Shown piece after piece: positions 50,460 to 59,578 of a stretch of DNA of 64,000 bases. Source of the stretch: Candidatus Izimoplasma sp. HR2 (lineage in GTDB: Bacteria; Bacillota_I; Bacilli_A; Izemoplasmatales; Izemoplasmataceae). Every line of letters begins with the position of its first letter. Position 1 is the first letter of the stretch. Under the pieces are notes generated by a model. That model saw only the letters and a list, made by a program, of their open reading frames with translations, searched no databases and had not been told where the DNA came from. The stretch covers positions 17,574-81,573 of the forward strand of contig JRFF01000007.1 of NCBI GenBank assembly GCA_000753575.1, read 5' to 3'. Both the position numbers and the translations under genes were made by a program.

Positions 50460-52064
50460 TTATTCTGAAGTATATTCAGAAAGTAGATAAATCCTGTCAC
50501 TGTATCGACTCCAAAATATGTGTTCTAGATATTCATCAATTGAATCATCAGGTACATATATTCTAAGATCATCTTCATCAATTCGACCAAGCCCAGTAGA
50601 TATTGGCGTTATTGAACCATCAACTAACACACTTCGATTCAAAATAATTACATCAATACTGCTATCCATTATTATATTAAATTCAATATACAAAACACTA
50701 CTGGGGATGTTTAATTCTAATAATTTTTCTACACCATAAAATGCTTGTATATCTATATTTATAATATTGCTACCTAAATCTATACTTTTTAAATTTTGAT
50801 TGAAAGCAAATGCATTAGGACCTATTGAAAGTATTCCTGGTAAGACTGTGTAACTATCACCTATTTTAGCGGCTGGATATTTTACTAATTCAATTCCTTT
50901 AAATAAAATACCATCTATTGATGAATATTCTGTGTTATTCTCATTAACAATAATTTCCTTCAAATTGTTCAATCCTAAAATACTAAAACTTCCAGTATAA
51001 TACTCATTAATAACAATTGTTTCTAAGAACATATTATCATTAAACCCTTTAGCATTTATGTAAGTTAAACTATCTAATAATGTATAGCTAGAACCCTTTT
51101 TGCTAGGTGGGTAATATAACAATTTTGTAAGATCTTTATTATACATAATACCATCTAATACAGTGAAAAATTCACTTTCTTCATCAGCCATTATTTCTTT
51201 CAAACTGATACAACCATGGAATGCATCAACATTAAGCCAGCCATCAGCTTTAGGTATTTGTACAGTTTCTAAAGATATAGCTCCATCAAAAGCCCAACTC
51301 GCTATAGATGAATGCATACCCAATGGAAAATAATTTTTATCAATTTCTGCACTATATGTATGATATTCTGCACCATCAATATTAACTGGATTACTCGTAC
51401 TTGTAACTTCCATTATTGGACATCCCTTACTGAAATTCCAAGAGCCTTCTCCAAGACTTCCTTCAGTAATTATACAAGTGTCAGGATTTTCAGCCATTAT
51501 TTCATCATAATCTAAGTTATTTATTATATGAAATTCCGAAAGTAAGTAGTCTCCGTAAAAAGATACTTCTTTTAATTCTATACTGTTATTAAAAGCAAAT
51601 GAATTAACACGTGCATCTACAGGAATTATTACTTCTACTAAATTTGATTCTTCAAACGAATGCATCATAATAGAACTAACTACTTTTCCATTAATAGTTT
51701 GAGGAATTTTTAAGTGAGTAGCGTTCCCTATATATCCAGTAATACCTATTGTTGATTCATACTCAAATTCTTCATATTCAAACACATCAGTAACAACTTC
51801 AAAAACAGCATACAAACTTATATCACTAGTTCCAATATATTCATCATAATAAACTGATTTTAAGTCTTCATATCCAACAAACAACATTCCATCTTCTTCT
51901 AATATAGGAAGATTAATTATTGTATCATCTTCCACATCTTCAATAACTTCAACTAGTTCATCACCATTATATAGTGAGATAGTATACTTATCTTTACCAC
52001 AAGCACTAAGACTTAACACTAAAACAAATATTAATAAAACTTTACCATATTTCTTTAAGATCAT
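50460..52064 (-). CDS. LRR_5 (BspA-like) surface lipoprotein
   Basis: 534 aa. A lipoprotein signal ending LSLSACGK (Cys about 21), one InlB-type repeat (ISLYNGDELVE...ISLYAVFEV), then six or more BspA-type leucine-rich repeats with patterns such as LETIVINEYYTGSFSILGLNNLKEIIVN and SIGPNAFAFNQNLKSIDLGSN. Such proteins bind surfaces or hosts. The start at 52064 follows GAAAGGATG. An in-frame ATG at 52109 also has AAGGGAG close by, so a 15-residue longer product is possible; a small hairpin separates the two. Confidence 0.87.
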   Translation of the reverse strand: MILKKYGKVLLIFVLVLSLSACGKDKYTISLYNGDELVEVIEDVEDDTIINLPILEEDGMLFVGYEDLKSVYYDEYIGTSDISLYAVFEVVTDVFEYEEFEYESTIGITGYIGNATHLKIPQTINGKVVSSIMMHSFEESNLVEVIIPVDARVNSFAFNNSIELKEVSFYGDYLLSEFHIINNLDYDEIMAENPDTCIITEGSLGEGSWNFSKGCPIMEVTSTSNPVNIDGAEYHTYSAEIDKNYFPLGMHSSIASWAFDGAISLETVQIPKADGWLNVDAFHGCISLKEIMADEESEFFTVLDGIMYNKDLTKLLYYPPSKKGSSYTLLDSLTYINAKGFNDNMFLETIVINEYYTGSFSILGLNNLKEIIVNENNTEYSSIDGILFKGIELVKYPAAKIGDSYTVLPGILSIGPNAFAFNQNLKSIDLGSNIINIDIQAFYGVEKLLELNIPSSVLYIEFNIIMDSSIDVIILNRSVLVDGSITPISTGLGRIDEDDLRIYVPDDSIDEYLEHIFWSRYSDRIYLLSEYTSE

Positions 52065-52200
52065 TCTTATCATCCTTTCAATAAAAAACAGTCTCACAGG
52101 ACTATTCATTTTTCTCCCTTGGTTTCTTATTTATATTATATCATACTTTATTATAAATAACAGGTCATATAAGACCCGAAACAAAAAGCCCAAAAGGGCT

Positions 52201-52280
52201 TTGTTATGCTATGTATATCATTAGTTGCAACTATTTATGATACGGCTCGTCGTAACGCATTTAGTTGCAACTTATTATTA
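52201..52280 (+). repeat. Repeat family 2, full contiguous copy
   Basis: Two AGTTGCAACT palindromes (52223-52232 and 52263-52272) flank GATACGGCTC joined to GTCGTAACGCATTT. The left 50 bp recur at 55022-55070 and the right 25 bp at 55374-55403, there separated by 303 bp. Confidence 0.75.
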
Positions 52281-52304
52281 CATATATATCAACTGGATAG
52301 TGAG

Positions 52305-52376
52305 TTAGTCACCACGCCTAAACTGGTCCGGATGCTGAGAACAGTTACGGTAGCCTCCACCATACAAACTATGAGC
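52305..52376 (-). repeat. Possible remote copy of repeat family 1
   Basis: On the minus strand TATGGTGGAG opens and GTGGTG closes a segment with an inner AACTG/CAGTT pairing, like the layout in copies C and D. Primary sequence is otherwise different, so the call is weak. The remaining gene-free sequence to 52450 shows nothing else. Confidence 0.3.
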
Positions 52377-52457
52377 TAACTTAATAGAGTTAGAAAAATA
52401 CAAAACTACTTAGAAGCACACATTCTTTGTATGTTCTTTGAACTCCTACTTTTTTAA

Positions 52458-52506
52458 ATATACAAAAAGAGGTATAATATATACAAAAAGAGGTATAATA
52501 TATACA
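52458..52506 (+). repeat. 21-bp tandem repeat carrying -10 boxes
   Basis: The 21-mer ATATACAAAAAGAGGTATAA T occurs twice (52458-52478, 52479-52499) and starts a third time. Each unit holds TATAAT, so the ABC exporter gene has a duplicated -10 or operator about 60-80 bp upstream of its start. Confidence 0.75.
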
Positions 52507-52559
52507 GAGAATAAAATATATCGAGATGTATTAACATGTTTATATAAGGGGTGATGGGA

Positions 52560-54896
52560 ATGCTGAAAATATCAAATATCTATAAATCCTACGGTAAAGA
52601 CGAAAACAAACAACAAGTAATCAAAGGTTTGTCTTTAACTCTACCAAATAGGGGATTTTTTTCTATATTAGGGAAGTCTGGTAGTGGTAAAACCACTCTT
52701 CTTAATTTAATTGGTGGTATTGATAATGTAGATTCAGGGAATATCGAACTTAATAATTTATCTTATTCAAATTTATCTAGCTCGGAATGGAATACTGTTC
52801 GCACCAACTTAATCAGTTTTGTTTTCCAAGAATATAATCTACTAGATCAATTTACAGTTATTGAAAATCTACGTTTTGCTATACCAAGTGTAGAAGATAG
52901 TGTTTTCATAGATACTCTTGAAAAGTTTGAACTAGAATCCAAGAAAGACAAATATCCTAATCAATTAAGTGGTGGAGAGAAACAAAGAATAGCTATTATA
53001 AGAGCACTTCTTAAAGATTCTAAGATTATATTAATTGATGAGCCTACAGGAAACCTAGATGAAGAATCATCATTAATGGTAATGGACTTCCTAAAAGAAG
53101 TTATTGTTAATAAACTTGTAATCATGATTACTCATGATAAAGATATTGCCTTGAAATATAGTACACAAGTACTTCATTTAACGAAAGGTGCCTTGGAAGA
53201 AACGGTTGAATTAGAAAATAAGATTGATGATATTGATTTAAAACAATCGCATTCTTTACCTTTTACACTAAAGGACTCTTTAAAACTTTCATTTAAGCAA
53301 ATGCGGAAAAAATGGTCTAAATTAATACAATATGTATTTATGTTTACTGTAACACTTTTGTTTCTGAGTTATGGCTTTAGTTTAATACTTGTCAACGAAT
53401 ATAGTATTGCATCTAGAAATCTAATTGAATCAAATACAAAATATTATATGTATGAACCTATCTATGTAGATAACAGTGACGAAAAAAGGTTATTCGATAA
53501 TTTGGAATCTACTTCTCATATTCTTTACAACTCATTTACTATGATTTTTGAAGATTACGATGTATTTCCTGAAGATAGCTATTTATCAAGATTAAATGGA
53601 TTTATAACTTATTATGATGATATTGACATCATTCACGGTAATAAGCCAATTGAAAGTAATCATATAGTTATATCAGACTATTTGGCATATGCACTTATGA
53701 CTGATCTTAATAACATTGCAACAATTGAAGAAGTTGTAGGTATTACGATACCGAACACAAACATAGTAGTTTCAGGTATTTATGACACCGATTATGAATC
53801 TTATAATGAAATTTTAGAAGAAGATGGCTGCTTTTTTTACAATGATGAAATGGATTTATCTATGAAATCAATACTTCAATATAAGGTAGATGAAGTATAC
53901 CCAATAGCATATACCTCTGCAAATTTTGATTTTTCAAGCCTGTATAAGCATTTAAGGGGGTGGCTCCCTGAATATGCAACAGGATCTAACTATGCTAATG
54001 CAGATATAATAACATTTGATAACAACCAAGATGTTATATATTCCTCTTATAATCAAGATATTGTAGACCCAAATGATATTTACATATCCAAAAATATCTT
54101 ATATTTGTTACTTCAAAGAGACTTTAGTTATAACATATCATCAGATACCGAATTTGAGACACTTTGGAATGATGATGAACAGGAGTTAGTTGAATATGTT
54201 ATTAATCGAAATATAGAACTAGGACATTTAATATATTCTTACGATCAGTATATACCTTATGACACATTGGTAATTAAAGGTGTATATACTGATGACTCAA
54301 CTTATGACACAATTCAAGTAAGTAAAACTCATTATAACAATATCTATAAATCAAATTATATATATGCTATTGAAAACCATAATGTATATGAGTTAGAGAG
54401 AGATATACAATTATTGGATAGTAAAGGATATGATTTTGATGGATTTTTATTGAATGAAATCATGATGTTTGCTAAACAGGAGGGTCCAGTTCTAACACTT
54501 ATTGCCTTTGGAATTAGTATAATACTTTCGATTTTCTCAGTACTATTGTTTATAAATTTATTATCTAGAGATATTCTATCAATGAAAAGCGAGATTGGTC
54601 TTCTAAGAACACTTGGTATCAAATTATCATCAATCTCATATCTATTTCTTTTTGAAATCATATTTATCGCTATAGTATCATTTGTAATAACAATAGTATT
54701 ACATCCGATTGGATTAAAATACTTAAATAGATTACTTACATCTGGCTATAATAGCTTATCCATAGTTTCATTCGATATTAGGACTATTCTATTTCTATTA
54801 TTGTTCATTGTATTCATTACTCTCATAACTATAATCATTCCATTTATGAAATTATCTAAACTTAGTTTAATTGATTGTATAAAAAGAGAAATATAA
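52560..54896 (+). CDS. MacB/FtsX-type ABC transporter, ATPase fused to permease
   Basis: 778 aa. ATPase domain (1-215): LGKSGSGKTTLLNLIGG, LSGGEKQRIAIIRAL, LIDEPTGNLDEES. Permease: a helix near 245-270, a large extracellular region of about 390 residues, then three C-terminal helices with an FtsX domain (SKMSEIGLLRTLGIK-like: MKSEIGLLRTLGIK). Such fused exporters act on peptides, antibiotics or lipoproteins. The start at 52560 has AAGGGG 8 bp before it. Confidence 0.9.
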   Translation: MLKISNIYKSYGKDENKQQVIKGLSLTLPNRGFFSILGKSGSGKTTLLNLIGGIDNVDSGNIELNNLSYSNLSSSEWNTVRTNLISFVFQEYNLLDQFTVIENLRFAIPSVEDSVFIDTLEKFELESKKDKYPNQLSGGEKQRIAIIRALLKDSKIILIDEPTGNLDEESSLMVMDFLKEVIVNKLVIMITHDKDIALKYSTQVLHLTKGALEETVELENKIDDIDLKQSHSLPFTLKDSLKLSFKQMRKKWSKLIQYVFMFTVTLLFLSYGFSLILVNEYSIASRNLIESNTKYYMYEPIYVDNSDEKRLFDNLESTSHILYNSFTMIFEDYDVFPEDSYLSRLNGFITYYDDIDIIHGNKPIESNHIVISDYLAYALMTDLNNIATIEEVVGITIPNTNIVVSGIYDTDYESYNEILEEDGCFFYNDEMDLSMKSILQYKVDEVYPIAYTSANFDFSSLYKHLRGWLPEYATGSNYANADIITFDNNQDVIYSSYNQDIVDPNDIYISKNILYLLLQRDFSYNISSDTEFETLWNDDEQELVEYVINRNIELGHLIYSYDQYIPYDTLVIKGVYTDDSTYDTIQVSKTHYNNIYKSNYIYAIENHNVYELERDIQLLDSKGYDFDGFLLNEIMMFAKQEGPVLTLIAFGISIILSIFSVLLFINLLSRDILSMKSEIGLLRTLGIKLSSISYLFLFEIIFIAIVSFVITIVLHPIGLKYLNRLLTSGYNSLSIVSFDIRTILFLLLFIVFITLITIIIPFMKLSKLSLIDCIKREI

Positions 54897-54931
54897 AAAG
54901 TTTACTGACCATTTCAGTAAACTTTTTTTTA
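54895..54931 (+). terminator. Terminator of the ABC exporter gene
   Basis: AAAAAGTTTACTGA ... TCAGTAAACTTTTTTTT. Confidence 0.88.
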
Positions 54932-55021
54932 CAAGACTCGTACAGTACCCAGTAGATTTTGATATGATTTTCTTGTCAAATAAGTGGTAGTCGTATCACA
55001 TTCTACCATGCTTTAAACACC

Positions 55022-55403
55022 TTTGTTATGCTGTGCATGTCTATAGTTGCAACTATTTGTGATACGGCTCATCATTGTTTATTCCAAATGAACAAACAAT
55101 TAGTTCTAGTAAATTTAAATTCCGAGATTCAAAAAAACTCCTGAAACAATATAGATTGCACTTTTCCTTTTTATCAAAAATCACAACTTCTGATTCATAA
55201 AATTGTATATAAAAACCCGAGAATCTATCTGTAGTTAAATAAACTACTAAATTCTCGGGTAATATCTATATATGGTGGAGAATATAGTCCCCGAAACTTA
55301 TCCGTATACCTAATCATATGGTGGATGGCTCTATCATGCAAAACCACTTCCAAAAGAAAAAGAAAATACAATTCGTTGTATCACATTTAGTTGCAACTTA
55401 TTA
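55022..55403 (+). repeat. Repeat family 2 locus with 303-bp insert
   Basis: Left half 55022-55070 (AGTTGCAACT at 55045-55054, GATACGGCTC at 55061-55070) and right half 55374-55403 (CGTTGTATCACATTTAG then TTGCAACT) flank 303 bp that contain copy A of repeat family 1. In copies at 50231 and 52201 the two halves are adjacent. Confidence 0.65.
55215..55345 (+). repeat. Repeat family 1, copy A
   Basis: Outer stem ACCCGAGAAT/ATTCTCGGGT (55215-55224, 55251-55260) with inner GTAGTT/AACTAC, followed by ATGGTGGAGAATATAGTCCC CGAA and GGTGGATGGCTC. Other copies keep the pairing with changed bases. Confidence 0.75.
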
Positions 55404-55460
55404 TGAATTACTAATCAAATACATTTTTATTCTTTGTGAATAATATCTTCTTCTTGTTAA

Positions 55461-56822
55461 TTATTTAGAAATTTCCGAATCTTTATGTTCGTCAGGTAAC
55501 AGCGTTTGCATAAGAACTCCTATAATTAAAGGAAACATTAATCCGCTTAACTGGAATGATATATCACCAGTTTTAAATACATCTATACCTATAAATAGAT
55601 ATGAGTAAGCTGGTATCAAAGTTACTGCTGTTCCTAATAAAATCATACTAGATATGATAAGTAAGTTTTTTTGATTATCAAAATCAATATCTGAATTAAG
55701 TAACACCTTCAACCCATTTAAGAATATGAAACAGTATAACAATAAACTAAGCCCACCAAATACTGCAGTTGGAATATATGCAAGTAATGCCAATAACGGT
55801 GTAAATGAAACGATTATTGCTAGCACTGCAGCACCACCTACTACATATTTACTTGATACTCTTGAAATAGCAACAGAAGCTGTACTCTCACCATATGTTG
55901 TTACTGGTGAAGAACCTAATAGTCCAGCTGCTAATGTTGCTAATCCTTGTGCTTGTAAAGTTTTATTTAATCCAGGATCTTGTAATAAATCTCTTTTAAC
56001 TGTTGCACTTAATACTGTATGGTCACCAATATGCTCTGCCATGGAAACAAATGAGATGATGATAAATGGTACTATTTCAATAAATCTAATATTACTAACA
56101 CTGAATGCAGACCAAGTATTTGAAATAGATTTTAATGGGTTTTCAACTACAAAGTTCCCCATGTCACTAAGTGTTGCTAGTCCCCCACCAATAATCAAGT
56201 TAATGATTACTGCTGTAATACTTGATATTGTCAAACCAATAATTATACTATATGTCTTAGTAACATTATTTCCCCTTAACACAAATAATGTTGTAATAAC
56301 AAATGTTAAAATTGCAATTCCTAAAGTCGACCATTGTTCTAATGATAATGTGTTCCCTGATGTAATAGTCGCGTCTAATCCAAACCATGAAATAGAATAA
56401 GCAACTAATGAGATTCCCAATATCATTATAATTGGTCCCACAATAACTGGTGTTAAAATATTTTTTATCCATGCTGTTCCAGTAAAACTAACAATAGTCC
56501 CTATAACTATGTACACTAATCCAATTGTAATTACACCCACAATCAGTAATGTTGGATTACCCATTGATAAACCAAATACTAATGGAATGAATGTTCCAGA
56601 GTTACCTAAGAACACCGCAGACTTCTTTGTCCATAGAATATAGAGAAGTGTTCCTATTCCAGCTGTCATTAAACCTAATGCTGGATTTATCCCAATTATA
56701 ATTGGGATTAGTATTGTAGCCCCAAATACTGCTACTAATTGTTGTAATGACAAGAACAACCATTCTACATAAGACTTCGGTTTGTCATAAATATCATATT
56801 TCATATTATTCATATTATTCAT
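55461..56822 (-). CDS. uraA: NCS2 uracil permease
   Basis: A 453-aa nucleobase:proton symporter. Family marks: LQQLVAVFGATILIPIIIG, FLGNSGTFIPLVFG, FVSMAEHIGDHTVLSATV (the substrate-binding Glu), and GLLGSSPVTTYGESTASVAIS. The uracil branch is supported by the MAEHIGDH form. The 5' end carries three ATGAATAAT units, giving MNNMNNM. Start at 56822 with AAAGGAG. Confidence 0.9.
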   Translation of the reverse strand: MNNMNNMKYDIYDKPKSYVEWLFLSLQQLVAVFGATILIPIIIGINPALGLMTAGIGTLLYILWTKKSAVFLGNSGTFIPLVFGLSMGNPTLLIVGVITIGLVYIVIGTIVSFTGTAWIKNILTPVIVGPIIMILGISLVAYSISWFGLDATITSGNTLSLEQWSTLGIAILTFVITTLFVLRGNNVTKTYSIIIGLTISSITAVIINLIIGGGLATLSDMGNFVVENPLKSISNTWSAFSVSNIRFIEIVPFIIISFVSMAEHIGDHTVLSATVKRDLLQDPGLNKTLQAQGLATLAAGLLGSSPVTTYGESTASVAISRVSSKYVVGGAAVLAIIVSFTPLLALLAYIPTAVFGGLSLLLYCFIFLNGLKVLLNSDIDFDNQKNLLIISSMILLGTAVTLIPAYSYLFIGIDVFKTGDISFQLSGLMFPLIIGVLMQTLLPDEHKDSEISK

Positions 56823-56872
56823 ATTATTCTCCTTTTATTATATTGTTTATGTCAATGATTTCAATCATTTGT

Positions 56873-57069
56873 GATACAGATCCTTGTTTTTTAAACTTTA
56901 CTACCTTTTTAAACATATGCGACTATTATATCATATAACAACCTTTAGTATCATAGTTTATTTACATTGCAACAAAAAAAGGAAATCGTGTACAATGATG
57001 CTTTCTCATTAAAAAAATAACCAAATATCATATATTCAGTATTCTTTTAGGTCATTTGTGATACGGCTC
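56873..57069 (+). repeat. Repeat family 2, left-half copies
   Basis: ATTTGTGATACGGCTCATTA ends at 57073 (GATACGGCTC at 57060-57069) and closely matches 55056-55075. A weaker copy reads GATACAGATC at 56873-56882. No right half is seen before the toxin gene. Confidence 0.5.
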
Positions 57070-57263
57070 ATTATTTTTTATTCTAAAAGACCTATATATT
57101 AGGTTTTGAACTTATTATCACTACACGTACTGCACTTTAAAATCAGAATATAACTCCAAAAATTACGAACGCAATCTGATACCCAACCTTATTGGGATTA
57201 GAAATGCATTTTACAATCGTCTATGAAATTAGAGGAATCACTTTGAAATAACTGCATTAAAAA

Positions 57264-57384
57264 ACCTAGAATTCATTTACAGTAAATAATACTGCTAAAA
57301 TTCTAGGTATACGGGTCGAAATGGTGGAAAATATACTCCCCGAAGTTTACCCGCGTACGGAAGTGGGTACTCGTGGTGGAGCCT
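57264..57384 (+). repeat. Repeat family 1, copy B
   Basis: Outer stem ACCTAGAATT/AATTCTAGGT: compared with copies C and D a G-C pair is replaced by T-A, so pairing is kept. Inner CAGTA/TACTG. Then ATGGTGGAAAATATACTCCC CGAAGTTTACCCG. It runs up to the stop of the toxin gene. Confidence 0.75.
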
Positions 57385-57387
57385 ATG

Positions 57388-57699
57388 TTAAAATTCTTTA
57401 AAGTAATCCCCTCTTTGATATATGATTCTAACAATCTCAATTTGTTCTAAAATTTTATTCACTGAATATATTATTACATAATTATCTATATAACACTTTC
57501 TTAGATCATTTTTATCCAAACGAATATTGTCAATAACTGGATAAGCATAAGGAAAACTAATTAATGATAAGAATTTATCTTCAAATCTATTAATAATTTT
57601 TAGTGCACTATCTATATTCTTAAGATCTTCAGAGATATAAGAAAATATATTATCTAAATCATCTTTTGCGTTATTTGAAAGTAAATATTTACTTACCAT
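57388..57699 (-). CDS. RelE/ParE-type toxin
   Basis: 103 aa with the ParE fold: VSKYLLSNNAKDDLDNIFSYI, FPYAYPVI, KCYIDNYVIIYSVN and IVRIIYQRGDY. ParE toxins poison gyrase; RelE relatives cut mRNA, and the two cannot be separated here. It overlaps the antitoxin by 11 bp. Confidence 0.92.
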   Translation of the reverse strand: MVSKYLLSNNAKDDLDNIFSYISEDLKNIDSALKIINRFEDKFLSLISFPYAYPVIDNIRLDKNDLRKCYIDNYVIIYSVNKILEQIEIVRIIYQRGDYFKEF

Positions 57700-57952
57700 A
57701 TTTTGCTTTCATCTCTTGGATAAACATAGGTCCATCTGTAAGTTCTCCTGATTGTTTCATTTCACGTATCGATTCATTAATTAGTTCAATAGCTTGATTA
57801 CGTGCAAACTCTCGTTCATATACTTCAATACTCATTAAAACCATTGAGCCATAACCATTTTTAGTAACAAAAACAGGTTCGTTACTTTCATTTACATACT
57901 TTGATATACTAGCCGTATTCTTTAGTTCTCTTATAGGTATAATTCTAGGCAT
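57689..57952 (-). CDS. Phd/YefM-type antitoxin
   Basis: 87 aa: IPIRELKNTASISKYVNESNEPVFVTKNGYGSMVLMSIEVYE is the Phd/YefM DNA-binding part; the rest binds and blocks the toxin. First gene of the pair, with AAGGAG. It should repress its own promoter through the direct repeats upstream. Confidence 0.92.
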   Translation of the reverse strand: MPRIIPIRELKNTASISKYVNESNEPVFVTKNGYGSMVLMSIEVYEREFARNQAIELINESIREMKQSGELTDGPMFIQEMKAKYGK

Positions 57953-57971
57953 ATTAACACTCCTTCTTACT

Positions 57972-57993
57972 TTATACCATAATTATACCATAA
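57972..57993 (-). promoter_or_regulatory. Toxin-antitoxin operator, 11-bp direct repeats
   Basis: TTATACCATAA occurs twice head to tail (57972-57982, 57983-57993); on the minus strand each repeat gives a TATAA -10-like box just before the antitoxin gene. Confidence 0.6.
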
Positions 57994-58064
57994 TTTAGTC
58001 ACACAGTGAATAAAAAAAGAAAACATATGTTACATTGTATGCTTTCTTGTATTGTTATATATTT

Positions 58065-58202
58065 TCAATGGGTACTCTTAAGCATGTTAAAGATAAAATT
58101 ATTTAGTTTTTGATAGTTTCTTAAATAAGCGTATATTTCATAATGATGCAATGTTTTTACAGTAATGTTATTATCTTTTGCAAATTGTCCAATTATTATC
58201 AT
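58065..58202 (-). pseudogene. Truncated MerR-family regulator
   Basis: Only the N-terminal helix-turn-helix start remains: MIIIGQFAKDNNITVKTLHHYE, after which the sequence leaves the family (IYAYLRNYQKL) and stops at 45 aa; a full protein has 110 or more. GAGGTG is at a good distance from the ATG at 58202, and the MerR-type promoter is intact. Probably deleted or recombined. Confidence 0.65.
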
Positions 58203-58222
58203 TCTATACACCTCACAACTAT

Positions 58223-58253
58223 AATATAGTGTCTCCCCTAAGGATAGTGTCAA
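58223..58253 (-). promoter_or_regulatory. MerR-type promoter with 19-bp spacer
   Basis: TTGACA (58248-58253) and TATATT (58223-58228) are 19 bp apart, the long spacer that MerR activators untwist. Confidence 0.65.
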
Positions 58254-58333
58254 TATCTATTTTGGAATTCTTAAATATTATAACATATTTTTATTATTCC
58301 CAACTACCTCTAGTACCTCAAAAATTATTTGCA

Positions 58334-58411
58334 TCATGCTTTTTGGTTTCAGGTTCAAAAACATCAAATTTAGCATCTCGAACCCACTTCCCATTCGCGA
58401 AAAAAACTCCT
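58334..58411 (-). repeat. Repeat family 3, copy 1 (peptide fragment)
   Basis: About 65 bp nearly identical to 60291-60356. Read on the minus strand it would give FFANGKWVRDAKFDVFEPET, then KKHDANNF and a stop, with stops just upstream. A remnant of a repeated coding 3' end. Confidence 0.55.
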
Positions 58412-58474
58412 TATTAAATACGAAGTTTAGGACTTTACCATTGCATTTCTAATTAATCTAACTTAATAGTACTC

Positions 58475-59461
58475 CTATTTCTTATAGTATTTTTGCTTAC
58501 TACTTCTAGGTTTATCAGGAACCGTCATTAATACTAACCCCAACTCAATCGCAGGTTTAATGTAATTATCTCTAAATGTAAGTTTATGTTTAATACCTAC
58601 AAGTTCCATCAGTTCATTCGCTGATTTTGGCGTTGCAGTAATTACATTCATTAATTTTTCAACTTGTTCGGTTACTTGTTCGATAACTTGTTCGGTTTGG
58701 TTAACCTCTTGTAATGAATTATAGATATTACTAAGCATATATTCAATAAATTTTGTTGATTCAGCTTCATTATCACAAACCCCTAGAACATCATAATACT
58801 CCAGTTGTCTATCTTTAACTAATGTTTCTACAGGTAACCATCTAAATACTTTTTTCCACCTTGATAACAAAATTGTTTGCCACAATCTTCCTATTCTTCC
58901 ATTCCCATCAGTGAAGGGATGAATAAATTCAAACTCATAATGGAAGACACAACTTCTGATTAAAGGGTGAATATCACTGTTTTCAAATGTCCACCTGAAT
59001 AAATCAATCATTAAATCTGGGACAAACTTAGCTTGTGGAGCCATATGTATTAATCTTTTACCAGCAAACACTCCAACTCCACCTTTTCTAAATTGCCCAT
59101 TGTCTTTAACTAAATCTTTCATTAGGATACTATGTGCTTTTAATAAATCATCAATACTAAACGGATCAAAGTACAAAAGCATTTCATACGTTTTAAATGC
59201 ATTCTTAACTTCGGTGACGTCAGCTTGTGGTCCTAATACTCTTTTACCATTAATTATGTCTGTGACTTGATCTAATGAAAGTGAGTTATTCTCAATAGCC
59301 AATGAAGAATGAATTGTTTTGATCTGATTTTCCCTTCTTAACATAGGATTTGATAACTCTTCATTGTTTATAGTAAGTTTTGTTACTACTTCTGTAATAA
59401 GTGAAATATAATTTACTATTTTATCAGTTACTTTATATGGTGGTTTATAATCCATATTCAT
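58475..59461 (-). CDS. Fic-family protein with inhibitory motif
   Basis: 328 aa. The AMP-transfer motif HPFTDGNGRIGR (181-192) is canonical, with catalytic His 181. An N-terminal inhibitory helix SLAIEN (53-58, S-x3-E-N) marks a self-inhibited Fic of the class-II type. After the Fic domain comes a linker with three TEQV-type units (about 255-267) and a winged-helix-like tail. Likely AMPylates a protein; the target is unknown. Start at 59461 with AAGGA. Confidence 0.92.
   Translation of the reverse strand: MNMDYKPPYKVTDKIVNYISLITEVVTKLTINNEELSNPMLRRENQIKTIHSSLAIENNSLSLDQVTDIINGKRVLGPQADVTEVKNAFKTYEMLLYFDPFSIDDLLKAHSILMKDLVKDNGQFRKGGVGVFAGKRLIHMAPQAKFVPDLMIDLFRWTFENSDIHPLIRSCVFHYEFEFIHPFTDGNGRIGRLWQTILLSRWKKVFRWLPVETLVKDRQLEYYDVLGVCDNEAESTKFIEYMLSNIYNSLQEVNQTEQVIEQVTEQVEKLMNVITATPKSANELMELVGIKHKLTFRDNYIKPAIELGLVLMTVPDKPRSSKQKYYKK
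58662..58697 (-). repeat. 12-bp tandem repeat in the Fic linker
   Basis: ACTTGTTCGGTT-ACTTGTTCGATA-ACTTGTTCGGTT, three in-frame units coding EQV repeats. Copy number can change without frameshift. Confidence 0.7.
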
Positions 59462-59578
59462 GAAAGTTCACATCCTTTTATACTTATACCATATTATACC
59501 ATATAAGTTGACAATTTCCCATTAATAAAAAAAAGAAAATATCAATTTTCTAATATTTTCAGTTAGTTCTCTTTTGTT

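Noticed and set aside
52201..55403. Integron attC sites
   Set aside because: No integrase and no GTTRRRY core in the right place; the palindrome AGTTGCAACT is of a different kind.
55726..56400. 224-aa frame on the + strand
   Set aside because: Lies entirely antisense to the uracil permease; no start signal.
56803..56830. Trinucleotide-like repeat at the uracil permease start as a phase-variable switch
   Set aside because: The units are 9 bp and in frame, so slippage would not switch the gene off.
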